Positions 32,394 to 43,535 of a stretch of 64,000 bases of DNA are shown piece by piece; the stretch's first letter is position 1, and every line of letters begins with the position of its first letter. A program made the position numbers and the translations under genes. The notes beneath the pieces were generated by a model, which ran no database searches, was not told the origin of the DNA, and was given only the letters and a program-made list of their open reading frames with translations. Source of the stretch: Bidens hawaiensis (taxonomy: Eukaryota > Streptophyta > Magnoliopsida > Asterales > Asteraceae); contig JAIQDT010004989.1 of NCBI GenBank assembly GCA_021521415.1, positions 124,001-188,000 of the forward strand, read 5' to 3'.

Positions 32394-32924
32394 TTTCTTT
32401 ATTTTTTCGACATATCACATAATATCATTGTTTCAACCTGTCACACAATATCATAAGCAATTCATATTTAAATTTTTATATATCATATACACAATGAGAT
32501 ACAAATACACACTTATATACATCAGTAGCTATGATTTTCACCTGTTCAACAAAAAATTCACTCCCACCGAAGTCTGCCATTTGTAATTCAACGAATATGA
32601 AGTGTTATCTAATGTATACAAGTTCTATCAAGTGGACTCAAACTTGTGGACCATTTCAAATGCCAATTTACAGCTTCAAAGTTTATAGTGTATCTTGAAT
32701 TAGGGATTTACCAAAAACCAAATTTAGTATACGAGCAAGAAACCAAAGAGATATGGATACCAGTTTTCAATTAGGGTTTTAGCAACAATCAAAAACCAAA
32801 TAAGAATCGGTAGACAATCTAAAATTGGAGAAAAAGAATACGTACCTGGCTTTGGTGATGCGATTCTGAGATGATGAATCATACTTATAGCAATGAACGG
32901 TTTTTAGTATAAGAAAATCGGCAA
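32394..32924 (-). other. Helitron A interior upstream of the EF-G exons, non-coding
   Basis: AT-rich intron-like or spacer DNA. No further EF-G exon (the G1-G3 motifs) is visible, which marks the upstream limit of the captured segment. Confidence 0.45.
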
Positions 32925-33107
32925 TCATGATATGTAACGGCAATGTGACCTAAATAGTGTGGTTGGGTTGAAACAGGGAGATTCAATCGGCCCATTTTTT
33001 GCACCATAATCGATGAAACCGATATTGATTGCAATTGAAGTCACCTCTGAGTTAATATCGTCTGAGATGAGTTGCCGGAGAGGGACGATTGTAGTGGAAG
33101 TCTCCAT
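32925..33107 (-). CDS. Small ORF near the Helitron A 5' end, possible captured first exon
   Basis: Sixty codons on the minus strand starting about 75 bases inside the Helitron 5' end: METSTTIVPLRQLISDDINS then VTSIAINIGFIDYGAKNGPI. It has normal codon composition for a plant exon but no domain I recognise. A second captured gene fused upstream of EF-G is plausible; chance is also possible. Confidence 0.35.
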   Translation of the reverse strand: METSTTIVPLRQLISDDINSEVTSIAINIGFIDYGAKNGPIESPCFNPTTLFRSHCRYIS

Positions 33108-33144
33108 TGAACTATATTTAATTTAACGATGTCTCCCCACACAT

Positions 33145-33184
33145 GGTTTAATTACTATTTTATCCCTTCAATATGCTTTATAGG
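33145..33184 (-). other. Helitron A 5' terminus
   Basis: The minus strand reads CCTATAAAGCATATTGAAGG then GATAAAATAGTAATTAA. The Helitron B 5' end at 42261 reads TCTATAAACCATATAAGAAG then GATAAAATGGTAATTG. The two align over about 38 bases and diverge afterwards, which is how Helitron family termini behave. The first base is C where T is expected. Confidence 0.65.
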
Positions 33185-33187
33185 TAA

Positions 33188-33213
33188 CTAGTAGAGGAGC
33201 CCGCGCTTCGCGG
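33188..33213 (-). other. Helitron B 3' terminus: hairpin plus CTAG
   Basis: Stem CCGCG/CGCGG with loop CTT on the plus strand, a 9-base spacer and CTAG, the same layout and nearly the same stem as at 17136-17161. This places A and B in one family. Confidence 0.8.
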
Positions 33214-33452
33214 CGGGAGACGGTGGCAAGCTTGGACGAAAACACGGCACCAGGGGCAGGGGAGTCAATACATATAATTAAAAAAAAAGTATAAAAAAGT
33301 ACAGTGGCAGGCTTAAATTTTTTGAAAATAAAAAAAACACACATTGAAAAGAGGGTAAACACCACAAGAGTAAAGTAGGGATGGTAGAGAAACCCGAACT
33401 CAATGAGAAAAACCCGAAACCTGACAGAATGGGGATGGGTAATAACTGACCT

Positions 33453-33783
33453 GTCACACCCCGAAAACCTTAATTTAAACAGCGGAAGACTTTTGACCAA
33501 ATCGTTCGAGTTGTGACAATCGCCAATAGCCAATCAAAATAAAGTATATAGTAAATTAATAATCAAAGTTTGACTTTTCAAAAAAACTTTATTATTATTA
33601 AAAACATAAGTTTTCACGTGTATAAAAACACGGTTATTACACGTCCCTGTTTATTCCCATATTTAAACACCGCACGCCACTTTTCCTCCATTATCACGAA
33701 TCCATCACTTACCTGAAAAACATATTAAAAATCGTTTGTCAACACATTGTGTTGGTGAGTTTCCCTTTATAATAAAATAGTCC

Positions 33784-33826
<43 letters not shown>

Positions 33827-36800
33827 TCGAAAACAAGAACCATATAATAATCTTTTGTCATTATATACCAATATCACTTCGTGTGTAATCGTCACTGCAC
33901 CCTGAATGATATTAAAAACATTCCGTGAATAATGGTCTACCGCCATTATAACACAAACCCGTGTGTAATAATCTACCGTTATTACATCACAAAAATAATA
34001 GGCATTTTACTTATTAAACAAATTGTGCTGTTGTAGACGAGCAAAGAATACAACATTACGTATGACTATCATAGTTGATAACCGGATACATACCAGACTC
34101 AAAATACGCCCACTTCTAACCCAACGCGATGGAGTGGGGGCATCACCCCGATAGATCTACCCATATTTCTGAGCCCCTTTCAAGGGTTAACCGTTATTTA
34201 GCTAACTAGACTCATCCCGCGTTTGTAAAATAAAATGCCTTTAAAAATATCAATGAAATCAATATGCAATAAAGAATATACCTTTCCCACAAAACAATTA
34301 TAAAAACATTTAAAAACGAGGGGCGGGGGTTCGATAAAGAAACTCACGGTTTGAAGCTCTTTTCTCCAAAATTGTGTGTCCTATATTAATACACATTTTG
34401 TTAGTAAAAACCTTTTTTGAGTCTTAGTTTATAAATGTCCTTTATTTATTATTCCTACGCTAATGTCCACGCAAGCACACAAGCAAATAAAGTCCTAACA
34501 GTTTAACATACGTATAGTTCGGCTTTTCGTCGATTATTGTTTATTGAATAATTTAATTAATAAATAATGATAATATATAATTATATTAAATATTAGAGTT
34601 TTAGTTGCTGGAAAGTTTAAGAAAATATTAATTTATTTATTTTTAATAATTATTGTCAGTTTCATTGGTTTTGCTGGGTTTGTCGGTTCGGGTTCAAAAA
34701 CGAACCAACCGGCATTTCGGATAAAATATAATTTATATGACTTGGAAAACACTTGTTAAACATATATTAATTATTTTATAAAAACATATCATTTCTCATT
34801 TTTGTTAATATTTTCTGAAATTAGCAACTTTTGACGTTTTCGTGTCGGTTTTTCCGACACGAACCGTCTAGGACCAAGTCTAGTCATTTTGTCCTTTTCT
34901 CACATATCAACTTATGTTATATATTAGATTTATACCACTTTAGGGGCTATTCTAAAACAGTCCCAAACCCTGGTGTCGGTTTACGTTAAAAAGTCGGTTT
35001 TTTAACCGTTAAAGTTACCGACAAGTAAACTAGACTTAGAAATTTCTAACCAAACATCCTATGCACAAACTATACACATTATAAACCATAATTTGTTCTA
35101 TATTTCCATATCTCAACAAATTATTCAAATCATCAAGTTCATGTATTCCATAATTTTCTAAGTGTTTATTTGACCAAGTTTCTTACTTTAGTAATTTACA
35201 ACTCTTGTTTCCCTTTTTCATCACAATCTTTACAACTATTATCAAGTAGCAAACTTGTTTATATCATTCATCTAGTTTGATCTAGATTTCATGCAGCTTA
35301 TGATTCTATTCAAGTTTTAATATCTTAGTATTCACTTTTCCAAAGTTTCCATACTTAGTACGTATATGTCAAGCAATTCATGTATTTAAGTTTTTTTAAT
35401 CATAATTCAAGTTTGTATGAATTTCTAACATACAACCTATTCATTATTCATCCAATTAAGTCAATTATTCAAAAATACTAACAAATTCCCAATTTTCACA
35501 TTGAATAAATATTAGAGTTTCTAAAATTATAATTGACCACAAGACTAGTTAGTTTGATTATTCTCTTAACATGTTATTCCATGAATCTCTAACATGCATC
35601 CTATCAATGAATCATCCATTTCAAACATTCAAATCCAAGTTTCATATCTCAAAGAATCATTTATCAAAATTCTTACAAGTTAACAATTAAAGTTTCCTTA
35701 ATTAGTAGCTTTAACAAATTTCTAAATTTTATTTTTCAGTTTCATAATTTTTGATGGTTTAATCTAGCATATATCCTATTCCATTTCATCCTAATTTCAT
35801 CAATGCCATTAATTCATGCATTATATTTAAATAAAATTAAAAATTACAAATTATAAATATAAACAAGTTCTTGAAATCTTTAAATCAATCATTACCCATT
35901 TTATGATTCACATTTCTCCAAGTAACCAAAATGTCATCCTAACATCTAACAATCATCCATGAAAATCATCAACCTCTCATTAATCTCAATTTCTAAACAT
36001 CTTATTATTCATGATTTTGCTTAGAGTTCAATAATTATTTCTAATAAATTTGGTAAATCAAAAATCATCTTTTAAGGTAAATGTATGTATGCATAAGTGG
36101 GTTTAATACTTCTACTCATACACACACACACTCACGGCACACACATGCACACATATACATATACACAGTTCACACACACATATATCCAACCCCATTATTA
36201 TCAATCCTTCCATTCAATTCCAACCAAAAATCATCTGTCACAACCCATGTAATCATAAATCACAATCCTTACTTACTTGGGTTTTGTTAGAATGGTGATG
36301 AGAGTTTTGTGAATGTGGTGATTTTCCTTCTATCTTACTTGACCTTCTACGTTGATAAATTTTCCATGGATGGTGTATGCTTCAAAGTGTGTGTTTAATT
36401 AAAGGAATTTTAATTATGCTGGTGAAGTAGTGGTGGTGGGAGCTTGTTATATATAGAGAGAGAGAAGGGAGTAGTGTGGTGATGTTTATTATGTAGGGTC
36501 ATGTGGAGAGTTGGTAATTACCCAACTCAATACTCTATGTCTAGGTAATAATTAGGAAGAGTAAGTATTGGGAATGAGTTGCACAAGAGGGAGAGAAAAG
36601 AGTGGACGGCTAGGAGGGGGGGGGGGTAAGGGTTGGTAAATAATAATATTTGTTGTATGGTTTAGGTAATAAAGTTTTAACGTAAAGTGTAATTTATCTA
36701 GTCCAACGAAGTCCGTTTTTGATAATTTTTGTCAGACTTTGAGCGAAACTAGATTACGGTCAATGTCTGCTTAATAGCTTAGTTTTCTGAAAAACTTGAT

Positions 36801-37125
36801 GCCGGACTCTTACAGTGTCCTCTACTGGCTTTCGGTTACTTATTTTTTAATTTTCGCGATTTGAACCTTCTAAAATTAAGTTTATATATTATCTCGACTA
36901 CTTTAATATATATTTTAATTTTTTTTCGAGATCATTTAACCCCTTTAATGAATTACTTTCTGACTTGTTTCCCGGGGTCATTCCACGTCAGATTCGTTAC
37001 GTGGCAATTTTTGCACTTTTTGTTGACTTTGAAACATCTAGATCACTAATAAAGAAGACTTTTCTCATAATGACGAAATTTTATTGCCAAACATGATTTA
37101 TTAATGAATATTTTTGGCAAATGCT
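33453..37125 (-). mobile_element. LTR fragment or solo LTR, minus orientation
   Basis: Begins TGTCACACCCCGAAAACC at 33453, like the other minus-strand LTRs, and contains the GTTGGTGAGTTTCC and AAACTCACGG boxes at 33750 and 34345. The left flank is TGACC. A possible right boundary is at about 37125, followed by CGACC (4 of 5) where hAT-like GGGTTTGGG sequence resumes, but the terminal bases there are not TACA. It contains a TA microsatellite at 33786-33824 and a CA-rich stretch at 36118-36180. No gene is seen in 3.6 kb. Confidence 0.5.
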
Positions 37126-37320
37126 ATACGACCCATTAAGGATTGGACGAGTTTGTGAATGATTTTAAAATTTTTGTGAGTTTGGGAAGGGTTTGGGATT
37201 GTAGTATGCCCGACTACCCATCATGATTACCCGATAACATTGACCCATTTACCCTTTTAGACACCCGGCATAACTTTTTTTATGTATCTATTTTGAATAT
37301 ATATATATATATATATATAT

Positions 37321-37539
37321 AGGAAAGGGTTAATGTAAAAACAATATTTTTGTGAGAAGAATAAGAATAGATCTAGGCCCTTGGATCTATGATCTAGTGG
37401 TTGAGATTGGTAGTTTATAAATAATTGTATTGTTTCATATTTACATTGTATAATGTCATATTTAGGTGGTTTGTTTTATTTTAAAGCTCTTCTCACACTT
37501 CTCATAAAACACTTGTTTTTTTATTTGAACTCTTTTCTA
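37321..37539. mobile_element. MITE between TA-rich flanks
   Basis: Imperfect inverted ends of about 50 bp: GGAAAGGGTTAATGTAAAAA on the left and AGAAAAGAGTTCAAATAAAA on the minus strand from the right. Both are followed by a GTGAGAAG-type word. Flanked on both sides by TATATATA. The size (about 220 bp) and TA flanks suit a Tc1/Mariner- or MULE-type MITE; the superfamily is not settled. Confidence 0.55.
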
Positions 37540-37842
37540 TATATATATATATAATATAAACGAAAATAATAAAATCCTACGTGTCGCGATTTGGTTGCTC
37601 CCCCTATTTTTGGAGTCACCAGAATTCCTTGATTTTTAAATGGAGGCTTCTCATGCATTTGACCCGAATTCATGGGTATGGGTCTAATCAAACCCATATA
37701 TTTCTTAAACGGGTTATAACATATCATTAAATTAAAGAGTCAAGTTATTCTACAAAGGGTAATAAAAATGAGAAGTGTGAGAAGCCATAAATAATTGACA
37801 TGTGTCAAGGGGGGCCAAAGGAAAAAATGTATAAAGGTAATT

Positions 37843-38122
37843 GTACACATTTTTCCTCTCCACATGCAAGGCACATGTTAATACCCCCATCATTTTAGAA
37901 CGTTTATAACTTTTTCGTATGATAACTTTTTTTTAAAAACAAATTCATCATAATAACAAGCGTTTTTTTATCTTTAATATGAGTACACATTTTTCCTCTC
38001 CACATGCAAGGCACATGTTAATACCCCCATCATTTTAGAACGTTTATAACTTTTTCGTATGATAACTTTTTTTTAAAAAAGAATTCATCATAATAACAAG
38101 CGTTTTTTTATCTTTAATATGA
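37843..38122. repeat. Two tandem copies of a 140-bp unit in the left foldback arm
   Basis: 37843-37982 and 37983-38122 are almost identical, each starting GTACACATTTTTCCTCTCC (the second as part of GAGTACACAT). The right arm has only one counterpart (about 39080-39230), so this duplication came after the inverted repeat formed. Confidence 0.85.
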
Positions 38123-38159
38123 GTATGATTTTTGTTATATAAAATTTAAAACAAAAATC

Positions 38160-38745
38160 ACGTCATTGTGTCTTTTCGCACACCATTGTGTCTTTTCGCT
38201 TATCATTGTGTCTTTTCGCACACCATTGTGTCTTTTCGCTAATCATGTTGTCTTTTTTCGTCATTGTGTCGTTTTTCGTCATGGTGTCTTTTTGCACACG
38301 ATTGTGTCTTTTCGCTTATCATTGTGTTTTTTCGTTATTGTGTCTTTTCGCTTTTAATTGTGTCTTTTTTCGTCATTGTGTCTTTTCGCACACCACTGAG
38401 TCTTTTTTCGTCATTGTGTCTTTTTTCGTCATTGTTTGTTTTGCACACCATTGTGTCTTTTTTCTTATCATTGTGTCTTTTTTCGTCATTGTGTCTTTTT
38501 TCGTCATTGTCTCTTTTCGCACACCATTGTGTCTTTCGCTTATCATTGTATCTCTTTCCGTCATTGTGTCTTTTCCCACACCATTGTGTCTTTTTTCGCC
38601 ATTGTGTCTTTTCGCACACCATTGTGTCTTTTTTCGCACACCATCGTGTCCTTTCGCACACTATTGTGTCTTTTCGCTTATCATTGTGTCTTTTTTCGTC
38701 ATTGTGGTTTTTCGTCATTGTGTCTTTCAACTCATCATTATGTTT
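38160..38745. repeat. Minisatellite, about 20-bp unit, roughly 28 copies
   Basis: The unit is close to ATTGTGTCTTTTCGCACACC with common variants CTTATC, GTC and TTTTTCGTC in the last third. The right arm 38815-39055 has the complementary ACACAATG core every 18-22 bases with different spacers (AAAACGTAAG and TGAATACATAT alternating). Confidence 0.85.
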
Positions 38746-39340
38746 TTTTAAATACTAATAATACCATTTTGTAATAATAATATGTAAAAATAATGATAAA
38801 ATAACAACAAATTATCTAATACATAAAACACAATGATTAATACATGTTACACAATAACTTGAAACGTAAAACACAATGGTGAATACATATAACACAATGA
38901 CCAAAAACGTAAGACACAATGATGAATACGTACAACACAATGGCCTAAAACGTAAGACACAATGGTGAATATATATATAACACAATGACTTGAAACGTAA
39001 AACACAATAGAAACAACATATTACACAATGACACAATGAACATAAAAAAAACACAATTAAAAAACCCATTATTTTTTTTATTTTATTATAACAATATGAT
39101 ACTCATATTTAAGAAAAAAAAAACGCTTATTATTATGGTGAATTGTTTTTAAAAAAATAATGTCGTATGAAAAAGTTATGGACATTTTAAAATGATGGAG
39201 GGGAATTGGCATGGGTCTTGCATGTGACGAGAGAAAGTCAACAAAGGTGGGTTATTACCTTCATGCCCTTTCCGTAAATTTTTATTTATTAAATTAATCT
39301 CAGTCATTCAAATCTAAGTTCAATGGACTGGTATATATAT

Positions 39341-39732
39341 AGGGTTGGTATCATTTAAAAAATCCAAAAAAGTTAAGAACTGTTAGGAACTCTAAACAAT
39401 CAAACATTTTTTTTCATTTTTTTTATATACTAACATTATTTAAGAGTAGTTTTATCATATTTTATATAAAAAATTTTGATTACGTATATAAATCACAAGT
39501 TTACATATGTGTAAAATTTATGTATTAACAAATTTACATAGGTGTAAAATAAAACATAGATATGTATAAAAACTAATTTTTAAAACTGTAATTATAAACA
39601 TAGATATACAAAATGATGAAACTACACTCAAATAACATTAACATACAAAATTTTTTATATAAAACGTTAGTTTTCAATGGTTCCTTCAAGTTTTTAAATA
39701 ATTTAAGGGTTCTGTAATGATACTCATCTTAT
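39341..39732. mobile_element. MITE, about 390 bp, TA flanks
   Basis: The ends are imperfect inverted repeats: GGGTTGGTATCATTTAAAAA on the left and, on the minus strand from the right, AGATGAGTATCATTACAGAA. Both ends continue with AAGTT and AGGAAC-like words (GTTAGGAACTC and GAAGGAACC). Flanked by TATATATA. AT-rich, no ORF. Confidence 0.55.
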
Positions 39733-40179
39733 ATATATTGGATTGATGTGTAATATTGCAATAAAAAAAAGATCACATTATTAAAATAATATGATTATAT
39801 TTTGAAAGATAATAACTTTGACTAAAAAGCAGAGCAGCTATTAATTTTGTTCGATTTGGATATGTAACTTAAGTATGCCATTTGAAGAGAAAAAAGTGCA
39901 TTTTAGCAATTTTTAGCTTAACCACGTTATTTTGAAGATAATTACTTACGAAAAAAACATATTTTGCAATTTTCATAGAAAAAAAATGCCTGGTGGGTAT
40001 TTTGTCAAAAACGCGATTGTGAACCCGAAATCTGACGGGTATCTCCGAAGCCTGACGTGTAATTACCCAATAACTACCTAACGGGTTTGGGACGGACTTT
40101 GATAATCGGGTATGGGTTTGGGATACGTAAAGTCCTAAATCCATACCAAAACTGACCCATTGCCATCCCTAAAGTAAAG

Positions 40180-40832
40180 TAAAAAAAACGTTTCAATCTT
40201 GAATTGGTCAAAATTAAGTGGGTTGTTCATTATTCTTATACCGCCATGAAAACTTAGCACAAATTGACCAAAAAATTGCCCGGTAAAACACTGAGCAACA
40301 ATCATGTAGACAAATGTAACTTAAACCATCATCCCATCCCACCAAGTTGAGTCAATAATATAAGTTAAACCATTGATAAAAGAACATCCAACAATCGAAC
40401 AAATGCCTAAAGTTATGTTGACTGTATTCTAAGTTATTAGTGGTTTTACTACATAAACATTAAGATCGGGTTGCAAACGAAACATTAATTATTCAACATA
40501 AAAAGCGCATTATAACAAAAACAAATTATGAAGAACAGATGCTCACGGTTATAAATGAACGAAGTGTGGTTAAACTAAATGAAGGTAATTTGAAAAACCT
40601 CAATAGCTAATATGGGTCTGATTAATTGTGTATTAAAATAATTCACGAAACCTAATGATATGGACATTATTAAATACATATAGACAAACTCTAAAAGTAA
40701 ATGTGCGGAAAAAAATTAACATATACGTTGTGATGATATAGCAGTAAACATGCAGAAGAGGAAACATACCTACCACAACCCACACCGGAGCTGCAGACTA
40801 TAAAAACAACAAGAAACCCCTAAGTGTAAAAT

Positions 40833-40890
<58 letters not shown>

Positions 40891-40959
40891 TTGAAAATGT
40901 TAGCTGATAAAGAGCATCATTCAAATGAAAACAAAAAGAGAAATGAAAGTAGTTAATTA
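40180..40959. other. Helitron B interior, non-coding
   Basis: AT-rich sequence with a TA microsatellite at about 40842-40886. No exon supported. Confidence 0.4.
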
Positions 40960-42215
40960 GACTATTTACCTATCCTGCCAACTAGCAGCAAAAGCACCTC
41001 CAGCAATATAGACAAGGATGAGAGCAAGCTGCAAGATTGTTTAATAAAACATCACTTAATGGGAAAATAATCAACCCTCGCATGAATCATGATTACATCA
41101 ACCAGGTACCCTTTTACATAATTACATCAACCCTAACAAAAATAAAATTTTATCTTTTGTTGAATTTCAAATAACCACTGAAAATAAATCTTAATCTAAT
41201 AGTTAACTTATCAGTTATGTAGTATGTATATTCATAAATGACGAACACCCATAATTACTAATGATGTTGTCTATAAACCAAGTTACACAACCAAGCGTCA
41301 CCATTTTAACTTCAAGGGTGATGTAATGTATACGAAATACTTCCCATATCACCATGAAATTAGCATAATTAAATGGTAAGTGATATTTTAGAGCTTCTTC
41401 TTGTGATAAAAAGCTTAAAAGCCATTAATTAGCAATATAAACAAAAAAAAAATCCAACAATTTTTCAAGTAGATAAAAAAACATCATGTATAAACGGAGA
41501 GGATGAAGACGTACATGGTTTTCGTGACTGAAGCATGTGAAGGCAAACATTGGCGATCGAATACAACTGTCAGTCATCGAATTGATGGTTGGTTGCTGCA
41601 GCCTACGATATGACTCCAGTAACTCCAACGGTTCCTATGATTGGTGTGTCATCCGGGTGATTTTCTTGGAGTTGACCTTGCAGATATCTGTTTAACTTCA
41701 TCAATACTCCAAGCTCCTAAAATGGGTCTATCGTCTATCTTCAATGCTCTTCCAAGAAGTTTGACTTTCGTCCTTGCTCGGTGTTGCTGTTTTTCGGGCT
41801 TAACCAACCAACTTGCAGTCGCAGCTGTTAAAGACAGTTTAAATTGGACGGTTCCATCATTCAATTTAGGTCACCAGAGATGAAAGCGTGTGAGGAATTG
41901 GAAGGTAAAAATTAGGGAAGTAAAAATAAAAAGAATTACCAGAGCATGAGAGAGATTGATGATGCCCAAGGGAACAGCCAGCCAAGCGAAGAAGAGGATA
42001 AGTATGTATGTAGGTTGGGACGTTGGGTTACCAAACAGCATTAGGTTTTTTAGGAAAAATTGAAATTGAAGGGAGCAAGTGAAGACTGTTACGCTTACGT
42101 GGGCATAAATGGAGGCCGACGTTTGCAACGGACATGTTTGAATGCTCCGGAGATTGGAGATTGGCCGGAGAGTTGATTTGAGATTTAATAAGCAATTAAT
42201 AGAGCGGCGTCTCAT
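40960..42215 (-). pseudogene. Exon-like fragments captured by Helitron B
   Basis: Minus-strand blocks with splice-like borders. About 41871-42215 starts MRRRSINCLLNLKSTLRPIS and contains LMLFGNPTSQPTYILILFF, a possible organelle-targeted first exon. 41649-41864 holds KVKLLGRALKIDDRPILGAW. About 41518-41628 reads SPMFAFTCFSHEN and ends at a GTACGT donor. About 40965-41030 reads QLALILVYIAGGAFAASWQD and ends at a GTAAAT donor. The FTCFSHEN block and the hydrophobic GG-containing block faintly recall a rhomboid-type membrane protease, but this is weak and I name no gene. Confidence 0.4.
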
Positions 42216-42223
42216 AGGATATA

Positions 42224-42260
42224 GACAATTACCATTTTATCCTTCTTATATGGTTTATAG

Positions 42261-42261
<1 letters not shown>
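42224..42261 (-). other. Helitron B 5' terminus
   Basis: The minus strand starts TCTATAAACCATATAAGAAG at 42261 after an A, with the canonical 5' TC. It aligns with the Helitron A 5' end. Confidence 0.65.

Positions 42262-42303
<42 letters not shown>
42262..42303. repeat. TA microsatellite flanking the Helitron pair
   Basis: Near-perfect TA run directly after the Helitron B 5' end; with the TA run at 17120-17135 it brackets both Helitrons. Confidence 0.9.
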
Positions 42304-42308
<5 letters not shown>

Positions 42309-43535
42309 CCATAATCTTTATCCAAACCCGTTAACCTAGGATCTAGACCCGTATCCATCACCTAACTCTGCCCATATGATTTCTTGATCCTTAATCCTTG
42401 CTTAATACTTGTAATTGATTCTTGTAAATCGTTTATAATAGCTTAACAAGCTATACCGACAATCTAATTAAGCATACAAGATATTTATTGATATGAACTA
42501 CCTAATATTCAAACCGTCCTAAAAACAAATAGCATATACCCTTAGCAGAAGATGAGAACACAATTAAGCTTGTACATTCAGTCATACACTCATCTCGAAT
42601 CAAACCACTATGTTTAATTACAACGTAAGAGCCTATTTATATGGATCCTAATTGCATATAGATATGCAACATACTCGTTTATAATAGCTGATCAAAAGCC
42701 CTAATATCAATTGAACGAACATAACGTATTTTTGATTATTGTAGAACTAGGGTTCTTATATCAAAATTGGGGATTTCAGTTTCTGTATTTAACTATTTAG
42801 TCTCAATCTTTAAACAATTAACACACCAGCGCGGCTGGTCTGGGCGTCTATGTTATGTTGTGGTGCCGGCCAGGGGTGCGGGTTCTAGCCCTGACCAGCC
42901 CACTATTATCTTTTATTTTTTTGATTGATTTATTGTTCTATTTATTTAAACTATAGTTAATAATAAACATAAATTAATATCATTTTTATGTAACCGAAAC
43001 CTTGTATTGACATTTTCGGGATGTTTACTCATCTTTGTATGTGTGTGTGTGTATATGTATGTAAATATGCATTATCATTAAATCTTAATAACAATAAACT
43101 GTATTTTATTAAAAGTCGACACTTCTAACCCACATTTCCTCATCGTTGAACGTTTTGCAAACTTTGTATATTATAGATATATATATATATATATCATGTA
43201 TATATACATATGTATTATTTATTCTTAAACAAAATATGATAAATGTAATAAATATATTAAATATGTTTTCGTTAATAAATTCATACAAAATATTTACTTA
43301 TATATCTTAATACATGTTATATATATATATATATATAGATTTATTTATACATCATTAATTACTTGTTCGTATAATTATAAGTATATCTCAAGTCATATTA
43401 ATCAAACTATTTTATTTAATTATATAGATATTATTACTATAATCATATCTTATATCTTAATTCTTTAAAATTGTTTAAGTATTTAATCATGTATATTACT
43501 TTTAGTTTAAAGGAGATTTTTATAAATAATATAAG
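42304..43535 (+). mobile_element. Old LTR fragment, plus orientation, first part
   Basis: Non-coding. Together with 45777-46500 it resembles the LTR family of 14363-16470: it has the tRNA-like double hairpin preceded by AGGGTT and TATAT words, and after the inserted solo LTR the GAGTATTTCACTACCCTC box. Its true start may lie left of the Helitrons. Microsatellites (GTGTGTGT near 43040, TATATA near 43175 and 43318) are present. Confidence 0.5.
42832..42903 (+). other. tRNA-like double hairpin, second copy
   Basis: The first hairpin pairs ACCAGC with GGCTGGT. The second pairs GGCCAGGG with CCCTGACC (one mismatch) around a loop with GGGTTCTAGCC, close to the B box. The layout is as at 15119-15200 but the second stem has different bases. 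It is followed by a T-rich run. Confidence 0.5.

Larger units (their letters stand above)
17136..33184 (-). mobile_element. Helitron A, gene-capturing, with nested insertions
   Basis: Rolling-circle transposon read on the minus strand. The 3' end at 17136 has CTAG preceded by a hairpin 9 bp away. The 5' end at 33184 reads CCTATAAAGCATATTGAAGG, which aligns with the 5' end of Helitron B. Host bases are A at the 5' side and T at the 3' side. No Rep/helicase gene is visible, so it is non-autonomous. Without the nested 11.2 kb insertion the element is about 4.9 kb and consists largely of captured gene pieces (pfkB-like at 17657-18420; EF-G at 20063-20122 and 31293-32393). Confidence 0.75.
37795..39300. 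mobile_element. Foldback element with minisatellite arms
   Basis: The left arm (about 37795-38745) and right arm (about 38815-39300) are imperfect inverted copies. The left words CATCATTTTAGAACGTTTAT, AACTTTTTCGTATGATAAC and CATAATAACAAGCGTTTTTT reappear on the minus strand of the right arm as CATCATTTTAAAATGTCCAT, AACTTTTTCATACGACAT and CATAATAATAAGCG. Each arm carries a CATTGTGT-based tandem array, in opposite orientation. It could fold into a hairpin of several hundred base pairs. The outer ends are not fixed. The long ORFs on both strands at 38166-38774 exist only because the repeat unit lacks stop codons. Confidence 0.7.
33376..40171. mobile_element. hAT-like non-autonomous element with 8-bp TSD, with nested insertions
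   Basis: Terminal inverted repeats TAGGGATGG (33376-33384) and CCATCCCTA (40163-40171). They are flanked by GAGTAAAG (33368-33375) and AAGTAAAG (40172-40179), an 8-bp TSD with one mismatch. Subterminal words such as GGGTATGGG and ACCCGAACC are common in this kind of plant hAT. There is no transposase. The own sequence is in pieces (33376-33452, about 37126-37310, 37540-37745, 39733-40171), separated by an LTR, two MITEs and a foldback element. Confidence 0.7.
33188..42261 (-). mobile_element. Helitron B, tandem to Helitron A, with nested hAT
   Basis: The 5' end at 42261 has TC and the shared terminal block and is preceded by A. The 3' end has CTAG at 33188-33191 and a perfect CCGCG-CTT-CGCGG hairpin 9 bases away (33201-33213). 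The next bases are TTA, then the 5' end of Helitron A, so the two are head to tail. After subtracting the hAT at 33376-40171 it is about 2.3 kb. It holds exon-like pieces at 40960-42215 and no Rep/helicase. Confidence 0.75.

Noticed and set aside
36118..36290. ORF with His/Thr repeats
   Set aside because: It is a CA-microsatellite translation inside an LTR.
38160..38745. CRISPR-like spacing of repeats
   Set aside because: The repeat core is only 8-15 bases with short, similar spacers, in a plant genome; it is a minisatellite.
38166..38774. Overlapping long ORFs on both strands (up to 187 codons), Phe/Ser/Val/Cys-rich on plus and Lys/Thr-rich on minus
   Set aside because: They are translations of the CATTGTGTC minisatellite, which lacks stop codons in several frames; they start and end with the array.
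17136..42261. Rep/helicase gene of an autonomous Helitron
   Set aside because: No Rep motifs (HHYY type) or PIF1 helicase motifs are readable in the parts belonging to Helitron A or B.
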